DNA of 62,248 bases from Peribacillus asahii (lineage in GTDB: Bacteria > Bacillota > Bacilli > Bacillales > DSM-1321). The position numbers and the translations under genes were made by a program. Positions within the stretch are counted from its first letter, which is position 1, and each line of letters opens with the position of its first letter. The notes under the pieces are model-generated. The model was not told the origin of the DNA. It ran no database searches and was given only the letters and a program-made list of their open reading frames with translations. Below, one piece after another: positions 8,340 to 17,294 of this stretch. The stretch is taken from positions 1 through 62,248 of the forward strand of contig NZ_QWVS01000007.1 of assembly GCF_003570725.1 (NCBI RefSeq), given 5' to 3'.

Positions 8340-8446
8340 GATTGATTCTCCATGTTAAGTATAATAATAGTGTTATAATAAGTGGAAAATTGGTTTAATA
8401 ATAGTTAAATCGAATAAAAAAATATAAATATATTGAGGTGATAAGT

Positions 8447-9328
8447 TTGCAAATGAAAAATTTTAAGGTTGATCAAAGCTTAAAAGAGCTAACCGAACAT
8501 CGTACAGTCGCATTACCGATTGCATGCTACGAAACAACGATTGCCCAAAATATACACGGCTATATACCACTTCATTGGCATGAGGAAATTCAATTTGTTT
8601 TGATTGTAAAAGGGGAAGCAATCTTTCAAATAAATGAAGAAAAACTAGTCGTTCGAGAAGGCGACGGGATAGTTATAAATAGCGGCTTCTTACACATGGC
8701 GAAAGAAAAGAATCAATCAGGCTGTGTCTATATTTGTTTAAATGTTTCTCCTCATTTCGTTTTACCTCAAGAACTGTATACAACCTATGTATATCCTTAT
8801 ATTCAAGCGACTAATTTACCCTACTTATATGTAGATGCAAATGAGGAGTGGGGGAAAAATATTTTAGAGGCTATTGTAAAAATCAATCAATGGATTCGGC
8901 AAAAATCACCATACTATGAAATCGACATCACGATACAGCTAACGTTAATTTGGCAAAACTTAATTATTAATGGCTTTCAATTAGAATACAATCAGACGGA
9001 AATGTTAAAGAATAATCGAATGAAGCAAATGTTAAATTGGATCCATCTACATTATGCGGAAAAAATTAAGTTAGACGATATTGCGAGAGCTGGTCAATTG
9101 AGTCGCTCTGAATGCTGCCGATATTTCAAACGAGTTTTAAAGACAACACCATTAAATTACGTAATCGATTATAGAATTCAAAAAAGCTTAATTTTACTGC
9201 AACAAGCAGAATCCAATGTTACTGAAGTCGCCTATCAAGTAGGGTTTAATAGTACAAGTTATTTCATTGATAAATTCCGAAAGTCTATGAATATGACACC
9301 ATTAGCCTATAAGAAAAGAAGAAAATAG
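8447..9328 (+). CDS. AraC-family transcriptional regulator with cupin sensor domain
   Basis: About 294 aa. The N-terminal AraC-binding cupin (PLHWHEEIQFVLIVKG, then VREGDGIVINSGFLH) would bind a small ligand. The C-terminal 100 residues carry two helix-turn-helix units, IKLDDIARAGQLSRSECCRYFKR and the signature NVTEVAYQVGFNSTSYFIDKFRK. TTG 8447 is chosen because GAGGTG (8435-8440) lies six bases upstream; GTG 8438 overlaps that site, and ATG 8453 is the alternative. It most likely controls the divergent DMT transporter. Confidence 0.87.
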   Translation: MQMKNFKVDQSLKELTEHRTVALPIACYETTIAQNIHGYIPLHWHEEIQFVLIVKGEAIFQINEEKLVVREGDGIVINSGFLHMAKEKNQSGCVYICLNVSPHFVLPQELYTTYVYPYIQATNLPYLYVDANEEWGKNILEAIVKINQWIRQKSPYYEIDITIQLTLIWQNLIINGFQLEYNQTEMLKNNRMKQMLNWIHLHYAEKIKLDDIARAGQLSRSECCRYFKRVLKTTPLNYVIDYRIQKSLILLQQAESNVTEVAYQVGFNSTSYFIDKFRKSMNMTPLAYKKRRK

Positions 9329-9359
9329 ATACGAGATGATGTGTTATCCAGAGTAGTAT

Positions 9360-9395
9360 ACGCCAAAGTATTCTTGATCTATTGGCGTTTTTTTT
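9360..9395 (+). terminator. Intrinsic terminator after the AraC-family gene
   Basis: ACGCCAA (9360-9366) pairs with TTGGCGT (9382-9388), followed by a run of T. Confidence 0.75.
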
Positions 9396-9542
9396 ATGAA
9401 AAAACCTCTTAACGCTGTAAATCCGTATTTGTCTGGATTCACTTCATTAAATTATTTCAATCTTAACCATTTTGTTTTATATCCCGGAATAATGTTTTTG
9501 GGATATAAAATATTTTTTTGAAAATAAATCCAATAATTGAGG

Positions 9543-9594
9543 TTGACACATAGGTGAAAGAAAAGTATATTTTAAATCGTAAAGATTACGATTT
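9543..9594 (+). promoter_or_regulatory. cntL promoter with Zur box
   Basis: TTGACA (9543-9548), 17-base spacer, TATATT (9566-9571): a strong sigma-A promoter. It is followed at once by the 21-base operator 9574-9594, AAATCGTAA-AGA-TTACGATTT, a perfect inverted repeat that matches the B. subtilis Zur consensus (TCGTAATNATTACGA) closely. Zur bound here would cover the transcription start, so expression should rise only in zinc starvation. The gap from 9396 to 9542 shows nothing else. Confidence 0.85.
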
Positions 9595-9663
9595 ATTGAA
9601 AGGGGATGAGGTTAATTCATCTGAATGGGTGCTTCTACATAAAAACAGGGGGTATTAAGGAAC

Positions 9664-10461
9664 ATGAAAGAGAAATATAAATTTTTACTTTCTTTAAAAT
9701 TACTCGAATATGAAATAAAAGAATTAATGGTCTATTCAGAAGAGTGTCGCGTATGTTTTGAACTGCTAAAAAATAAATTAGACGATCTTTGTCAATTTGT
9801 AATTTGTGAAGAGAATTTGAATCAGTGGAAATTATGGGGGTGCCACAGTGAAGTAAAGAAACACTCTGAAAGGTTAAGAGAGGCTTCGGTAAAGGCACTG
9901 TGCGCTATGGAGAAATACCAATCTATTTGTACGTGTAACAATGAATTAAATTTAAGTGATTATATCAATGTGTTGTCAAAATCTGTTAAGCAAGAACTTG
10001 ATCATTTTTGCATTGATGATACGTCTAAAGTACTTTTTATTGGATCAGGTGCATTTCCAACTTCAGCACTTACAATTGCTCAAGAAGCGGGAGCTAAAGT
10101 GGTAGGATTGGATATAGATAATGAAGCTGTAGAACTAGCAAAGAAAGTAACAAAATTTTCTGGTTTAGAATCAAAAGTTAAGTTTTCTAGTGAAAGTTTA
10201 TATAAATTAGATTTTGTTAAAGAAGCTACACATATCATTATTGCTTCACTGGTAAGGAACAAGCTTGAAGTCCTAGATAGTTTAAGAACAAATATAAACA
10301 TGAACGCTAAAATTATTTTAAGGTATGGGAATGGTTTAAAGTCTGCTTTTAATTATCCCTTAGAGAAAGACTTATCTCCGGATTGGATTGAAACCAAAAT
10401 TAGTCAAAGTAAAAATATTTACGATACCATAATGTTAGAAAAATCCAGGCCGCTTGTTTAA
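9664..10461 (+). CDS. cntL: Nicotianamine synthase-like enzyme, opine metallophore synthase
   Basis: Transfers an aminobutanoate unit from S-adenosylmethionine to the alpha-amino group of histidine, the first dedicated step of staphylopine/pseudopaline-type metallophores. 265 aa. The C-terminal half has the SAM-binding loop VLFIGSGAFPTSAL (GSG 127-129) and acidic strand end GLDID (150-152), as in nicotianamine synthases. It is first in a Zur-controlled operon and is followed by the opine dehydrogenase. Whether it uses L- or D-histidine cannot be read directly; no racemase (cntK) is in view. Identity rests on sequence pattern plus the complete cnt context. Confidence 0.88.
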   Translation: MKEKYKFLLSLKLLEYEIKELMVYSEECRVCFELLKNKLDDLCQFVICEENLNQWKLWGCHSEVKKHSERLREASVKALCAMEKYQSICTCNNELNLSDYINVLSKSVKQELDHFCIDDTSKVLFIGSGAFPTSALTIAQEAGAKVVGLDIDNEAVELAKKVTKFSGLESKVKFSSESLYKLDFVKEATHIIIASLVRNKLEVLDSLRTNINMNAKIILRYGNGLKSAFNYPLEKDLSPDWIETKISQSKNIYDTIMLEKSRPLV

Positions 10462-10523
10462 TTGATTTTAATTATATTTCTTGTAGATTCTGCCTTTAAC
10501 TTAACAAAGGAATGTGATGATAT

Positions 10524-11861
10524 ATGAGTAGTCTTACTACATTTAACGTTGGTGAAACATTATCCCCGCCTTTCGGTAATACACTAATCATCGGTGCAGG
10601 ACCGGCTGCCATACATATTGCTGTTAGTGTTTCTCGCGGGTGGAGTGACAATATAGGTTTATTGAACAGAAAAGGTGCCCATACAGTTAGGCTTGCAAAA
10701 GAGTTGACACAAAACCACTATGTTCTTCATTCAAATGTGCAAGGTGAAAAATATAACAACCTTTCGGGGACAGTTGCATTAGATTGCTTTTATGCAGGCT
10801 ATGATGACATTGATGATATTTGGCAAACACTTATTATATGTACCCCAAGTGACAGTTACACGGATGTAATCAATGCTTTAAATATAGATTCATTGAAAAA
10901 GGTAAAGACCATTATTTTAATTTCACCAAGTATTGGTTCTAACCTTCTTGTTACTAGTCAGCTGAAGAATTCAAAAGGTAGAATTGATGTCATTAGTTTG
11001 TCTACCTATTTTGCTGCTACAAAATTTGATTCGACAAATGTAAGTATCCGAACGGCTTTTACAAAGGCTTTAAAGAAGCGCATCTATATTGCTGCTAGTC
11101 AAAATAACAGTACGGCTATTTTAAATGTTCAGCGTTTTATTGAAAACCTGGGCATACACTGTACAGTGGTTAATCATGCTATTGAAGCGGAAAGTAAGAA
11201 CATTACAACTTATGTACATCCGCCTTTCTTCATCAATGAATTTTCATTAAGTGAAATATTCAGCTTGAAGGACTCAAAAAAGTGGATGTATAAAATTTAT
11301 CCAGAAGGACCTATTACTCAACATTTGATAAAGGCAATGGTTTTACTCTGGAAGGAAGTTTCTATGCTTATTGAATGCCTTGGGGCCAAACCTATTAACT
11401 TATTAAAGTTTTTAAATGATGACAATTATCCTGTTCATGAACTCACTCTTTCTCGGGAAGATATTGAGAACTTTCCCCAACTAGAAGAATTGAAACAAGA
11501 GTATCTTCTATACATAAGATACGCATCTATTCTTATTGATCCTTTTTCAAAACCCGATGAGAATGGAAAGTACTTCGATTTTTCATCTGTTCCGTACAAA
11601 AAAGTTTATAAAGATTCATATGGAAAGTGGATTATCCCTAGGATTCCTTTTGAAGATTATAAAAAATTGAAACTTATTTATGGTTTAGCTGAAAAAGTGA
11701 ATGTTACGATGCCGCAAACGTTGGAGTTAATCAAATACTTTGAAAAAAGATTACATGAATTCATACAAGAACATGGAGAAGACTCCTTTTATCCAGAAGT
11801 TTTCAAGGATACAACAGAGAATGACGTAGAGGCCATATATAGCGAATTGGAGAGAAAATAA
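10524..11861 (+). CDS. cntM: Opine metallophore dehydrogenase (staphylopine dehydrogenase family)
   Basis: NAD(P)H-dependent reductive condensation of the CntL product with pyruvate or 2-oxoglutarate gives the final opine metallophore. 445 aa. The N-terminal Rossmann fold is TLIIGAGPAAIHIAVSVSRGW (residues about 20-40). The rest has the family's mainly helical dimerisation domain. The length is close to known CntM proteins. Its stop overlaps the start of the EamA exporter gene (TAATG), so the two are coupled. The alpha-keto acid used is not predictable here. Confidence 0.9.
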   Translation: MSSLTTFNVGETLSPPFGNTLIIGAGPAAIHIAVSVSRGWSDNIGLLNRKGAHTVRLAKELTQNHYVLHSNVQGEKYNNLSGTVALDCFYAGYDDIDDIWQTLIICTPSDSYTDVINALNIDSLKKVKTIILISPSIGSNLLVTSQLKNSKGRIDVISLSTYFAATKFDSTNVSIRTAFTKALKKRIYIAASQNNSTAILNVQRFIENLGIHCTVVNHAIEAESKNITTYVHPPFFINEFSLSEIFSLKDSKKWMYKIYPEGPITQHLIKAMVLLWKEVSMLIECLGAKPINLLKFLNDDNYPVHELTLSREDIENFPQLEELKQEYLLYIRYASILIDPFSKPDENGKYFDFSSVPYKKVYKDSYGKWIIPRIPFEDYKKLKLIYGLAEKVNVTMPQTLELIKYFEKRLHEFIQEHGEDSFYPEVFKDTTENDVEAIYSELERK

Positions 11862-12730
11862 TGAAAAATGGGGTTATCCTTGCAATTTTATCTTCCCTTG
11901 TTTTTAGTATTATGAATGCCCTGGTAAAGGCAGTTAGCTTATCGATTCCTTCCACTGAGGTTGTGTTTTTTAGGAGTATTATTGGGACGATCATCATCTA
12001 TTTTATGATGAGACATAGTAAAGTGGCATTTTCTAAAAAGGGAGTTCCCATGCTTGCCGTTCGCGGTGTTCTTGGTGCCTTGTATTTGTTGGCCTATTTT
12101 TATACGATTTCTAAAATACCGCTTGCAGATGCAAGTATATTGGCTCATTTATCACCCTTTTTTGCTATTCTTATCGCTGCAATATTCTTAAAGGAGAAAG
12201 TGTCCCAAAGAGTACGTCTTTTGCTTCCTCTTGTGATAGCAGGTGCCATTCTACTCGTGAAGCCATTTAATTATTCTACGTATTCGATCTATGCGTTCGT
12301 AGGTATTCTTAGTGCTCTATTTGCAGCAGGTGCAGCAACTTCCATACGCTACTTAAGTAAAAAACATCATTCCTATGAAATTGTCTTTTATTTCCTAATG
12401 ACAGCTACTCTGGTGTCTATTCCGCTTATGTGGAATAACTTTGTAGTACCCACACCACTCGAACTTATCTATTTGGTATGTATAGGAGTTGTTTCTTTAT
12501 TAGGTCAAATATTTTTAACAAAAGCCTTTACGCATGACAGTGTGATTGTTGTAGAAATAACGAGGTATAGTGGAATTGTTTTTAATGCCATGTGGGGATT
12601 TTTATTTTGGACAGAAGTTCCTGATAGGTTAACCATATTAGGAGGGATTTTCATTATTACCGCATGTATCCTGCTTTCGGCAAAACAGAATAAAATGCCT
12701 ACAGCGGAAGTGAAGAGTGTAAAGGAATAA
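11861..12730 (+). CDS. cntI: EamA-family transporter, probable metallophore exporter (CntI type)
   Basis: Ten-helix DMT protein of 289 aa beginning MKNGVILAILSSLVFSIMNALVKAV. In Pseudomonas the pseudopaline exporter CntI is also EamA-type, whereas Staphylococcus uses an MFS exporter. Overlap of its start with the cntM stop places it in the biosynthetic operon, so export of the free metallophore is the likely job. The gene symbol follows the Pseudomonas name and is an assignment by context. Confidence 0.8.
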   Translation: MKNGVILAILSSLVFSIMNALVKAVSLSIPSTEVVFFRSIIGTIIIYFMMRHSKVAFSKKGVPMLAVRGVLGALYLLAYFYTISKIPLADASILAHLSPFFAILIAAIFLKEKVSQRVRLLLPLVIAGAILLVKPFNYSTYSIYAFVGILSALFAAGAATSIRYLSKKHHSYEIVFYFLMTATLVSIPLMWNNFVVPTPLELIYLVCIGVVSLLGQIFLTKAFTHDSVIVVEITRYSGIVFNAMWGFLFWTEVPDRLTILGGIFIITACILLSAKQNKMPTAEVKSVKE

Positions 12731-12799
12731 TACAGGGTTAGTTCATATACAGGAGAAAAATAGACTCATATTTTGATTAATTAGTAATATCCATTCATT

Positions 12800-12820
12800 A
12801 AATCGTAATAATTACGTTTT
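12800..12820 (+). promoter_or_regulatory. Second Zur box, upstream of cntA
   Basis: AAATCGTAA-TAA-TTACGTTTT matches the Zur consensus at nearly every position, with AATCGTAAT and ATTACG half sites. It lies 31 bases before the cntA start. A weak TTGATT (12773) could be the -35 element. The uptake genes are thus a second, separately zinc-repressed unit. Confidence 0.85.
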
Positions 12821-12850
12821 AAAAATATCTATATAAAGGTGGGAGAAAGA

Positions 12851-14419
12851 ATGAAAACGAATATGTTCAGTGTAAAAAAGCTGCTTATTTTAGCGTTAGG
12901 ATTAATGATTCTCATAGCAGCTGGATGCTCAGCTGAAAAGAGTCATTCAGATGCTAAAGGAGAAAAAACAGAAGATGATAAGAAGGTAACAATGATTTTT
13001 AGCTTTAAGTCTCCTAACTTAGATCCTCATACTGGATTTACTCCTATTCGTGCGGGCGTTACAGAAACGCTGCTAAAGCTGGATGAACATTCAAATATTG
13101 AAGGCTGGCTTGCAGAAAAGTGGGAGACAACGGACAATGTGACGTGGGAGTTTACCATCCGAGATGATGTAACATTCCAAGATGGAGCAAAACTTGATGC
13201 TACTAAGGTCAAAGCTTCAATTGAACGAAGTATCGCCGTAAATGAATCCCTTGGAGGTTCTTTAAAAATTCAATCAATGAAGGCAGATGGTCAAAAGCTT
13301 ATCATTACAACTATAGAGCCATATCCTGCTTTACCATCAGAACTAGTAAACCCATATACTTCGATTGTCAATATTGCAGCTGAAAAAGAAATGGGTGAAG
13401 AGGCATTTAGAAATGCGCCGGTTGGGACAGGGCCTTTTCAAGTGAAGAAATTCACTCCAAATCAGGAAGTTCAAGTGATTAAAAATGACAACTACTGGGC
13501 AGACAAGCCAAAAATAAATGAGGCAACCATTAAATTTAATGAAGACGCAAATGTCCGGGCACTTGCTTTGCAGTCTAAAGAGGCAGATGTAGTTTATAAC
13601 CTTCCTGCTGAAGGTATAGAAGCTATTGAGAAAGATACAGCACTTAAGATTGAATCTGTACCTGGTCTTAGATCGCATTTTGTCTTATTTAATCAAAAAA
13701 GTCCAAACGTATCAGATATAAAAGTCAGGGAGGCCCTTAATTTATTACTTGATCGAAAGAGTATTGCGGATGATATCATGCTCGGTCATGCGGTTCCTGC
13801 AAATGGTCCATTTAACAGTAATCTTCCGTTTGGCATCGATGATGAAGTAAAAAAATTGGATATTAAAAAAGCGAAGGAGCTTCTTCGCGAGGCAGGATAT
13901 AAAGAAAATGATGCTGGCAAGATGCAAAAGAACGGCAAAACACTTAAGTTTGAGCTTATCACATATAAAGCACGTCCAGAATTGCCATTAATTGCTCAGT
14001 TGTTTCAGTCAGATGCAGCAAAAGCAGGGGTAGAAATAGAGATTAAAATGGTCGAAAATGCTGATACTCATCTTTCAGAAAATAGCGATTGGGATCTTGC
14101 TACCTACAGTAATAATACATCACCACGAGGAGATGGAAGCTACTTCCTGAATACTGCATTCACAGAAACAGGAGCACTTAATGTTGGAAAAATAAATATC
14201 CCAGAATTAAATAAATTGATTAACCAATTAAATACAACAAGTGATTTAGATGAAAGAATACAATTGACGAAAGAAGCAGCCAATATTATCAACAAGGAAA
14301 TAGTACATAGCTATGCTGTTTATCCAAATATTCTAGTAGGTGTGAATAATCGAATTAAAGGCTGGGCTCCTACAGCTGAGGAGTACTATATTATAACCCA
14401 TACATTGGATGTGAAATAA
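12851..14419 (+). CDS. cntA: Metal-opine-binding lipoprotein of the ABC importer
   Basis: Extracytoplasmic solute-binding protein of the nickel/peptide (SBP family 5) class, about 522 aa. It has a lipoprotein signal peptide with lipobox IAAGC. ATG 12851 follows GGGAG by five bases; GTG 12839 overlaps the ribosome binding site and is rejected. In this context it captures the zinc-loaded (or other metal-loaded) opine and passes it to CntBCDF. Alone it could be called a nickel- or peptide-binding protein; the neighbours decide the name. Confidence 0.88.
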   Translation: MKTNMFSVKKLLILALGLMILIAAGCSAEKSHSDAKGEKTEDDKKVTMIFSFKSPNLDPHTGFTPIRAGVTETLLKLDEHSNIEGWLAEKWETTDNVTWEFTIRDDVTFQDGAKLDATKVKASIERSIAVNESLGGSLKIQSMKADGQKLIITTIEPYPALPSELVNPYTSIVNIAAEKEMGEEAFRNAPVGTGPFQVKKFTPNQEVQVIKNDNYWADKPKINEATIKFNEDANVRALALQSKEADVVYNLPAEGIEAIEKDTALKIESVPGLRSHFVLFNQKSPNVSDIKVREALNLLLDRKSIADDIMLGHAVPANGPFNSNLPFGIDDEVKKLDIKKAKELLREAGYKENDAGKMQKNGKTLKFELITYKARPELPLIAQLFQSDAAKAGVEIEIKMVENADTHLSENSDWDLATYSNNTSPRGDGSYFLNTAFTETGALNVGKINIPELNKLINQLNTTSDLDERIQLTKEAANIINKEIVHSYAVYPNILVGVNNRIKGWAPTAEEYYIITHTLDVK

Positions 14420-14420
14420 G

Positions 14421-15365
14421 ATGTTAGGACTGGTTAGAAAGCGCCTTGTTCAATTAGTGATTGTTTTATTTCTATTATCCATATTTACCTTTAGCTTAAT
14501 GAAGCTAGCCCCAGGTGATCCTGTTATGGCGATTTTAAATGCAGATGAAATGATGGTAACTGAAGCTGATCAAGTTAAGCTCCGAAGTGAGCTTGGCTTT
14601 AATCAGCCTCTATATATTCAGTATGGTCAGTGGATGCTCGGTTTAATTAAGCTTGATCTCGGCACATCCTACATGAGTGGAAAGCCTGTCTGGAACGAGA
14701 TGATGGAACGTTTGCCAATCACCGTACAACTTACAGTTGGTGCACTGCTTGTGATGGTGTCTATTTCTGTGCCGCTAGGTATCCTCTCAGCTCGTTATCC
14801 AGGAAAATGGCCAGATCAAATCAGCAGAATTTGTGCTTTAATTGGGGCATCAGTTCCAAGCTTTTGGTTTGGATTGATGCTCATATACTTTTTTGCTTTT
14901 AAGCTTCAAATCCTTCCATCAACTGGAATGGGGACCTTCTCTCAAACGATATTGCCTTCCTTTGCCTTAGGATTTTCATTGGCGGCTGTGTATGCAAGAC
15001 TTCTTAGAGCAGGACTTCTTGGAAGCTTTTCTGAGGATTACATTCAAGCGGCACGAGCTAGAGGAGTGAAAGAATGGCGGATTCTTTGGTTCCACGCTTT
15101 TAGAGCAGCCTTGCTGCCTGTTATTACTGTTTTTGGATTAAGTATGGGGAGCTTACTTGGTGGAGCTGTCGTAATAGAAATTTTATTCTCTTGGCCAGGG
15201 CTTGGAAGTATGGCAGTAGATGCGATTTTTAGCCGTGATTATCCAGTCATACAAGGATATGTCCTCTTAACAGGCGTATTCGTAGTAGTAATGAATTTAT
15301 TCGTGGATCTATCCTACTATTTACTAGATCCACGCATTAAGCAAGGAAAGGAGGGAACTGCTTGA
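14421..15365 (+). CDS. cntB: ABC importer permease, first subunit
   Basis: 314 aa, DppB/NikB-type inner membrane permease with six hydrophobic segments. The N-terminal block is IFTFSLMKLAPGDPV, and the EAA loop DYIQAARARGVKEWRILWFHAFR contacts the ATPase. It begins one base after the cntA stop. It forms a heterodimer with the next gene product. Confidence 0.9.
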   Translation: MLGLVRKRLVQLVIVLFLLSIFTFSLMKLAPGDPVMAILNADEMMVTEADQVKLRSELGFNQPLYIQYGQWMLGLIKLDLGTSYMSGKPVWNEMMERLPITVQLTVGALLVMVSISVPLGILSARYPGKWPDQISRICALIGASVPSFWFGLMLIYFFAFKLQILPSTGMGTFSQTILPSFALGFSLAAVYARLLRAGLLGSFSEDYIQAARARGVKEWRILWFHAFRAALLPVITVFGLSMGSLLGGAVVIEILFSWPGLGSMAVDAIFSRDYPVIQGYVLLTGVFVVVMNLFVDLSYYLLDPRIKQGKEGTA

Positions 15366-16222
15366 AGGTCTCTCATATTTTGCAAAAGAAACCTTATTTT
15401 CCGAGCTTGGTACGGATAAACTCGAAGCCAATAACAATGTTTGGTCTCTTTTCTCTTTCAATTTTCATTCTTATTACAATCATAGGACCGTTTCTTGTAC
15501 CGAATGATCCCTTTACGGCAAATATGGCGGAGCGCCTTGCCCCCCCAAGCTTAACATATCCTTTTGGGACAGATCATATGGGAAGATGCATTTTTTCCAG
15601 GCTAATTATTGGTTCGCAAACAACACTTGGCATTACGGCGCTGGTGATTGCAACTGTTATTCTGATTGGTATTCCGCTCGGCTTGCTGTCGGGGTATGTG
15701 GGAGGACGATTTGATTCGTTTGTGATGCGCCTAGCAGACGGCTTAACAGCACTTCCAGAGTTTATATTAGCCATTGCAATTGCGGGCTTTTTAGGTCCGA
15801 GTTTAACAAATTTGATGATCTCTGTTGTTTTAGTAAAGTGGATCAGTTATACCAGAGTTGTGAGAGGCATCATCTTATTAGAACGTGAAAAAGAATATGT
15901 ATTAGCGGCAAAGGTAGGAGGATGTCCAACATGGAAGATCATCACGAGGCATTTGCTACCGCAAATTATTTCGCCGGTTCTCGTGCTTGCAACGCTGGAT
16001 GTTGGAAAAGTCATTTTAATCATCTCTTCTCTGTCTTACCTCGGTCTTGGAGCTAAACCCCCGGAACCAGAGTGGGGAGCAATGCTAAACGATGGCAGGC
16101 CGTATTTTCAAACCATTCCTGAATTAATGTTCTATCCAGGAATGGCCATTTTCATTCTCGTTTTATCATGCAATTTAATTGGAGAGGGATTAAGAGATAA
16201 GCTTGATATAAAAAGCATATAA
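15362..16222 (+). CDS. cntC: ABC importer permease, second subunit
   Basis: 286 aa, DppC/NikC-type permease. The EAA loop is KEYVLAAKVGGCPTWKIITRHLLPQ. TTG 15362 overlaps the cntB stop (TTGA) and follows AGGAGG at a normal distance, so translation is coupled. Family features include the N-terminal block DHMGRCIFSRLIIGSQTTL. Confidence 0.9.
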   Translation: MKVSHILQKKPYFPSLVRINSKPITMFGLFSLSIFILITIIGPFLVPNDPFTANMAERLAPPSLTYPFGTDHMGRCIFSRLIIGSQTTLGITALVIATVILIGIPLGLLSGYVGGRFDSFVMRLADGLTALPEFILAIAIAGFLGPSLTNLMISVVLVKWISYTRVVRGIILLEREKEYVLAAKVGGCPTWKIITRHLLPQIISPVLVLATLDVGKVILIISSLSYLGLGAKPPEPEWGAMLNDGRPYFQTIPELMFYPGMAIFILVLSCNLIGEGLRDKLDIKSI

Positions 16223-16244
16223 CGAAGGAAACGGGGGTATTAGG

Positions 16245-17294
16245 ATGCCTGCAGTAATGGATTTAAAAATACAAAACCTAACAAATAAGGACAGTCAACA
16301 GAAAGTATCCGGGCTTCAATCTATCCCTGTCCTTGAAATTAAAGATCTATCGATTTCATTGCGCGGTGCTAATAGGCAGGAAGATCATACACTAGTTAAA
16401 AAGCTGAATTTTACAATTCGTCCGGGTGAAATGCTTGGTCTTGCTGGAGAAAGTGGAAGTGGAAAAAGTTTGACTGCTTCCGCTATTTTAGGATTGCTTC
16501 CAAAATCCCTACATGTTTCAGAGGGGCAAATTGAGTTCCGGGGTAAAAATCTCACAAGACTTTCAGAAAAGGAAATGAGATGTATACGTGGAAAAGAGAT
16601 TGCTTATCTTTTTCAAAACTATCAGGGGAGTTTTACTCCTTTTATTAAGATTGGTAAACAGCTTATCGAATCGCTTCGCAGCCACGAGAAAATTAGAAAA
16701 GCAGATGCGAGGAAGAAAGTTCTCTTCTGGCTTGAACGTGTGCAGGTGCCAGCAGAACGGATTTTCAGCAGCTATCCTCACCAGCTTAGCGGAGGACAGC
16801 TTCAAAGGGTATCTCTTGCTGCAGCGCTTATGTTTAATCCTTCACTGATTATTGCGGATGAGCCGACAACCGCCCTTGATGTCCTTACAAGTAAGAAGAT
16901 ATTAGATTTGCTTGCCGATCTTCAGAAGGAGGTGGGTTGTGCGATACTCCTGATTTCTCATGATCTTAAACATTTGTTAAAGAGAGCGAATTCAATGGCT
17001 GTGATGTATGGCGGACAAATTATTGAAAAGGGTTTAACTGAAAATATCGAGACCAATCCGCTTCATCCATATACAAAGCTGCTGCTGCGGGCAAGGTCTG
17101 TCTTAACTCAAACAGTACCAGGGAAATTAGCCGTAATCCCTGGAGAGCCAGGACTCGTTGCTAAACAGGGCTGTTCATTTACTCTTAGGTGTACGAAATC
17201 ATCAGAGAAGTGTAGTATGGTGCCAGAGATGCAGCTAGCAGAAGATTCCCACTGCACGGCATGCCACAATTTAGAAACGGAAGAAGGAAACTAA
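16245..17294 (+). CDS. cntD: ABC importer ATPase, first subunit
   Basis: 349 aa ATPase of the oligopeptide/nickel class. Walker A is GESGSGKS, the signature is YPHQLSGGQLQRV, Walker B is LIIADEPTTALD, and the switch His is in LISHDLKH. The C-terminal oligopeptide-transporter extension follows HPYTKLLLRA and contains several Cys (CSFTLRC, KCSM, HCTAC), often linked to an iron-sulfur or metal site in this subfamily. It powers metallophore import with CntF. Confidence 0.9.
   Translation: MPAVMDLKIQNLTNKDSQQKVSGLQSIPVLEIKDLSISLRGANRQEDHTLVKKLNFTIRPGEMLGLAGESGSGKSLTASAILGLLPKSLHVSEGQIEFRGKNLTRLSEKEMRCIRGKEIAYLFQNYQGSFTPFIKIGKQLIESLRSHEKIRKADARKKVLFWLERVQVPAERIFSSYPHQLSGGQLQRVSLAAALMFNPSLIIADEPTTALDVLTSKKILDLLADLQKEVGCAILLISHDLKHLLKRANSMAVMYGGQIIEKGLTENIETNPLHPYTKLLLRARSVLTQTVPGKLAVIPGEPGLVAKQGCSFTLRCTKSSEKCSMVPEMQLAEDSHCTACHNLETEEGN

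Noticed and set aside
9606..9680. 24-codon ORF overlapping the cntL start, possible leader peptide
   Set aside because: Its Shine-Dalgarno sequence touches the ATG with no spacing, so translation is unlikely.
12839..12850. GTG 12839 as cntA start
   Set aside because: It overlaps the ribosome binding site; ATG 12851 gives a proper lipoprotein signal peptide.
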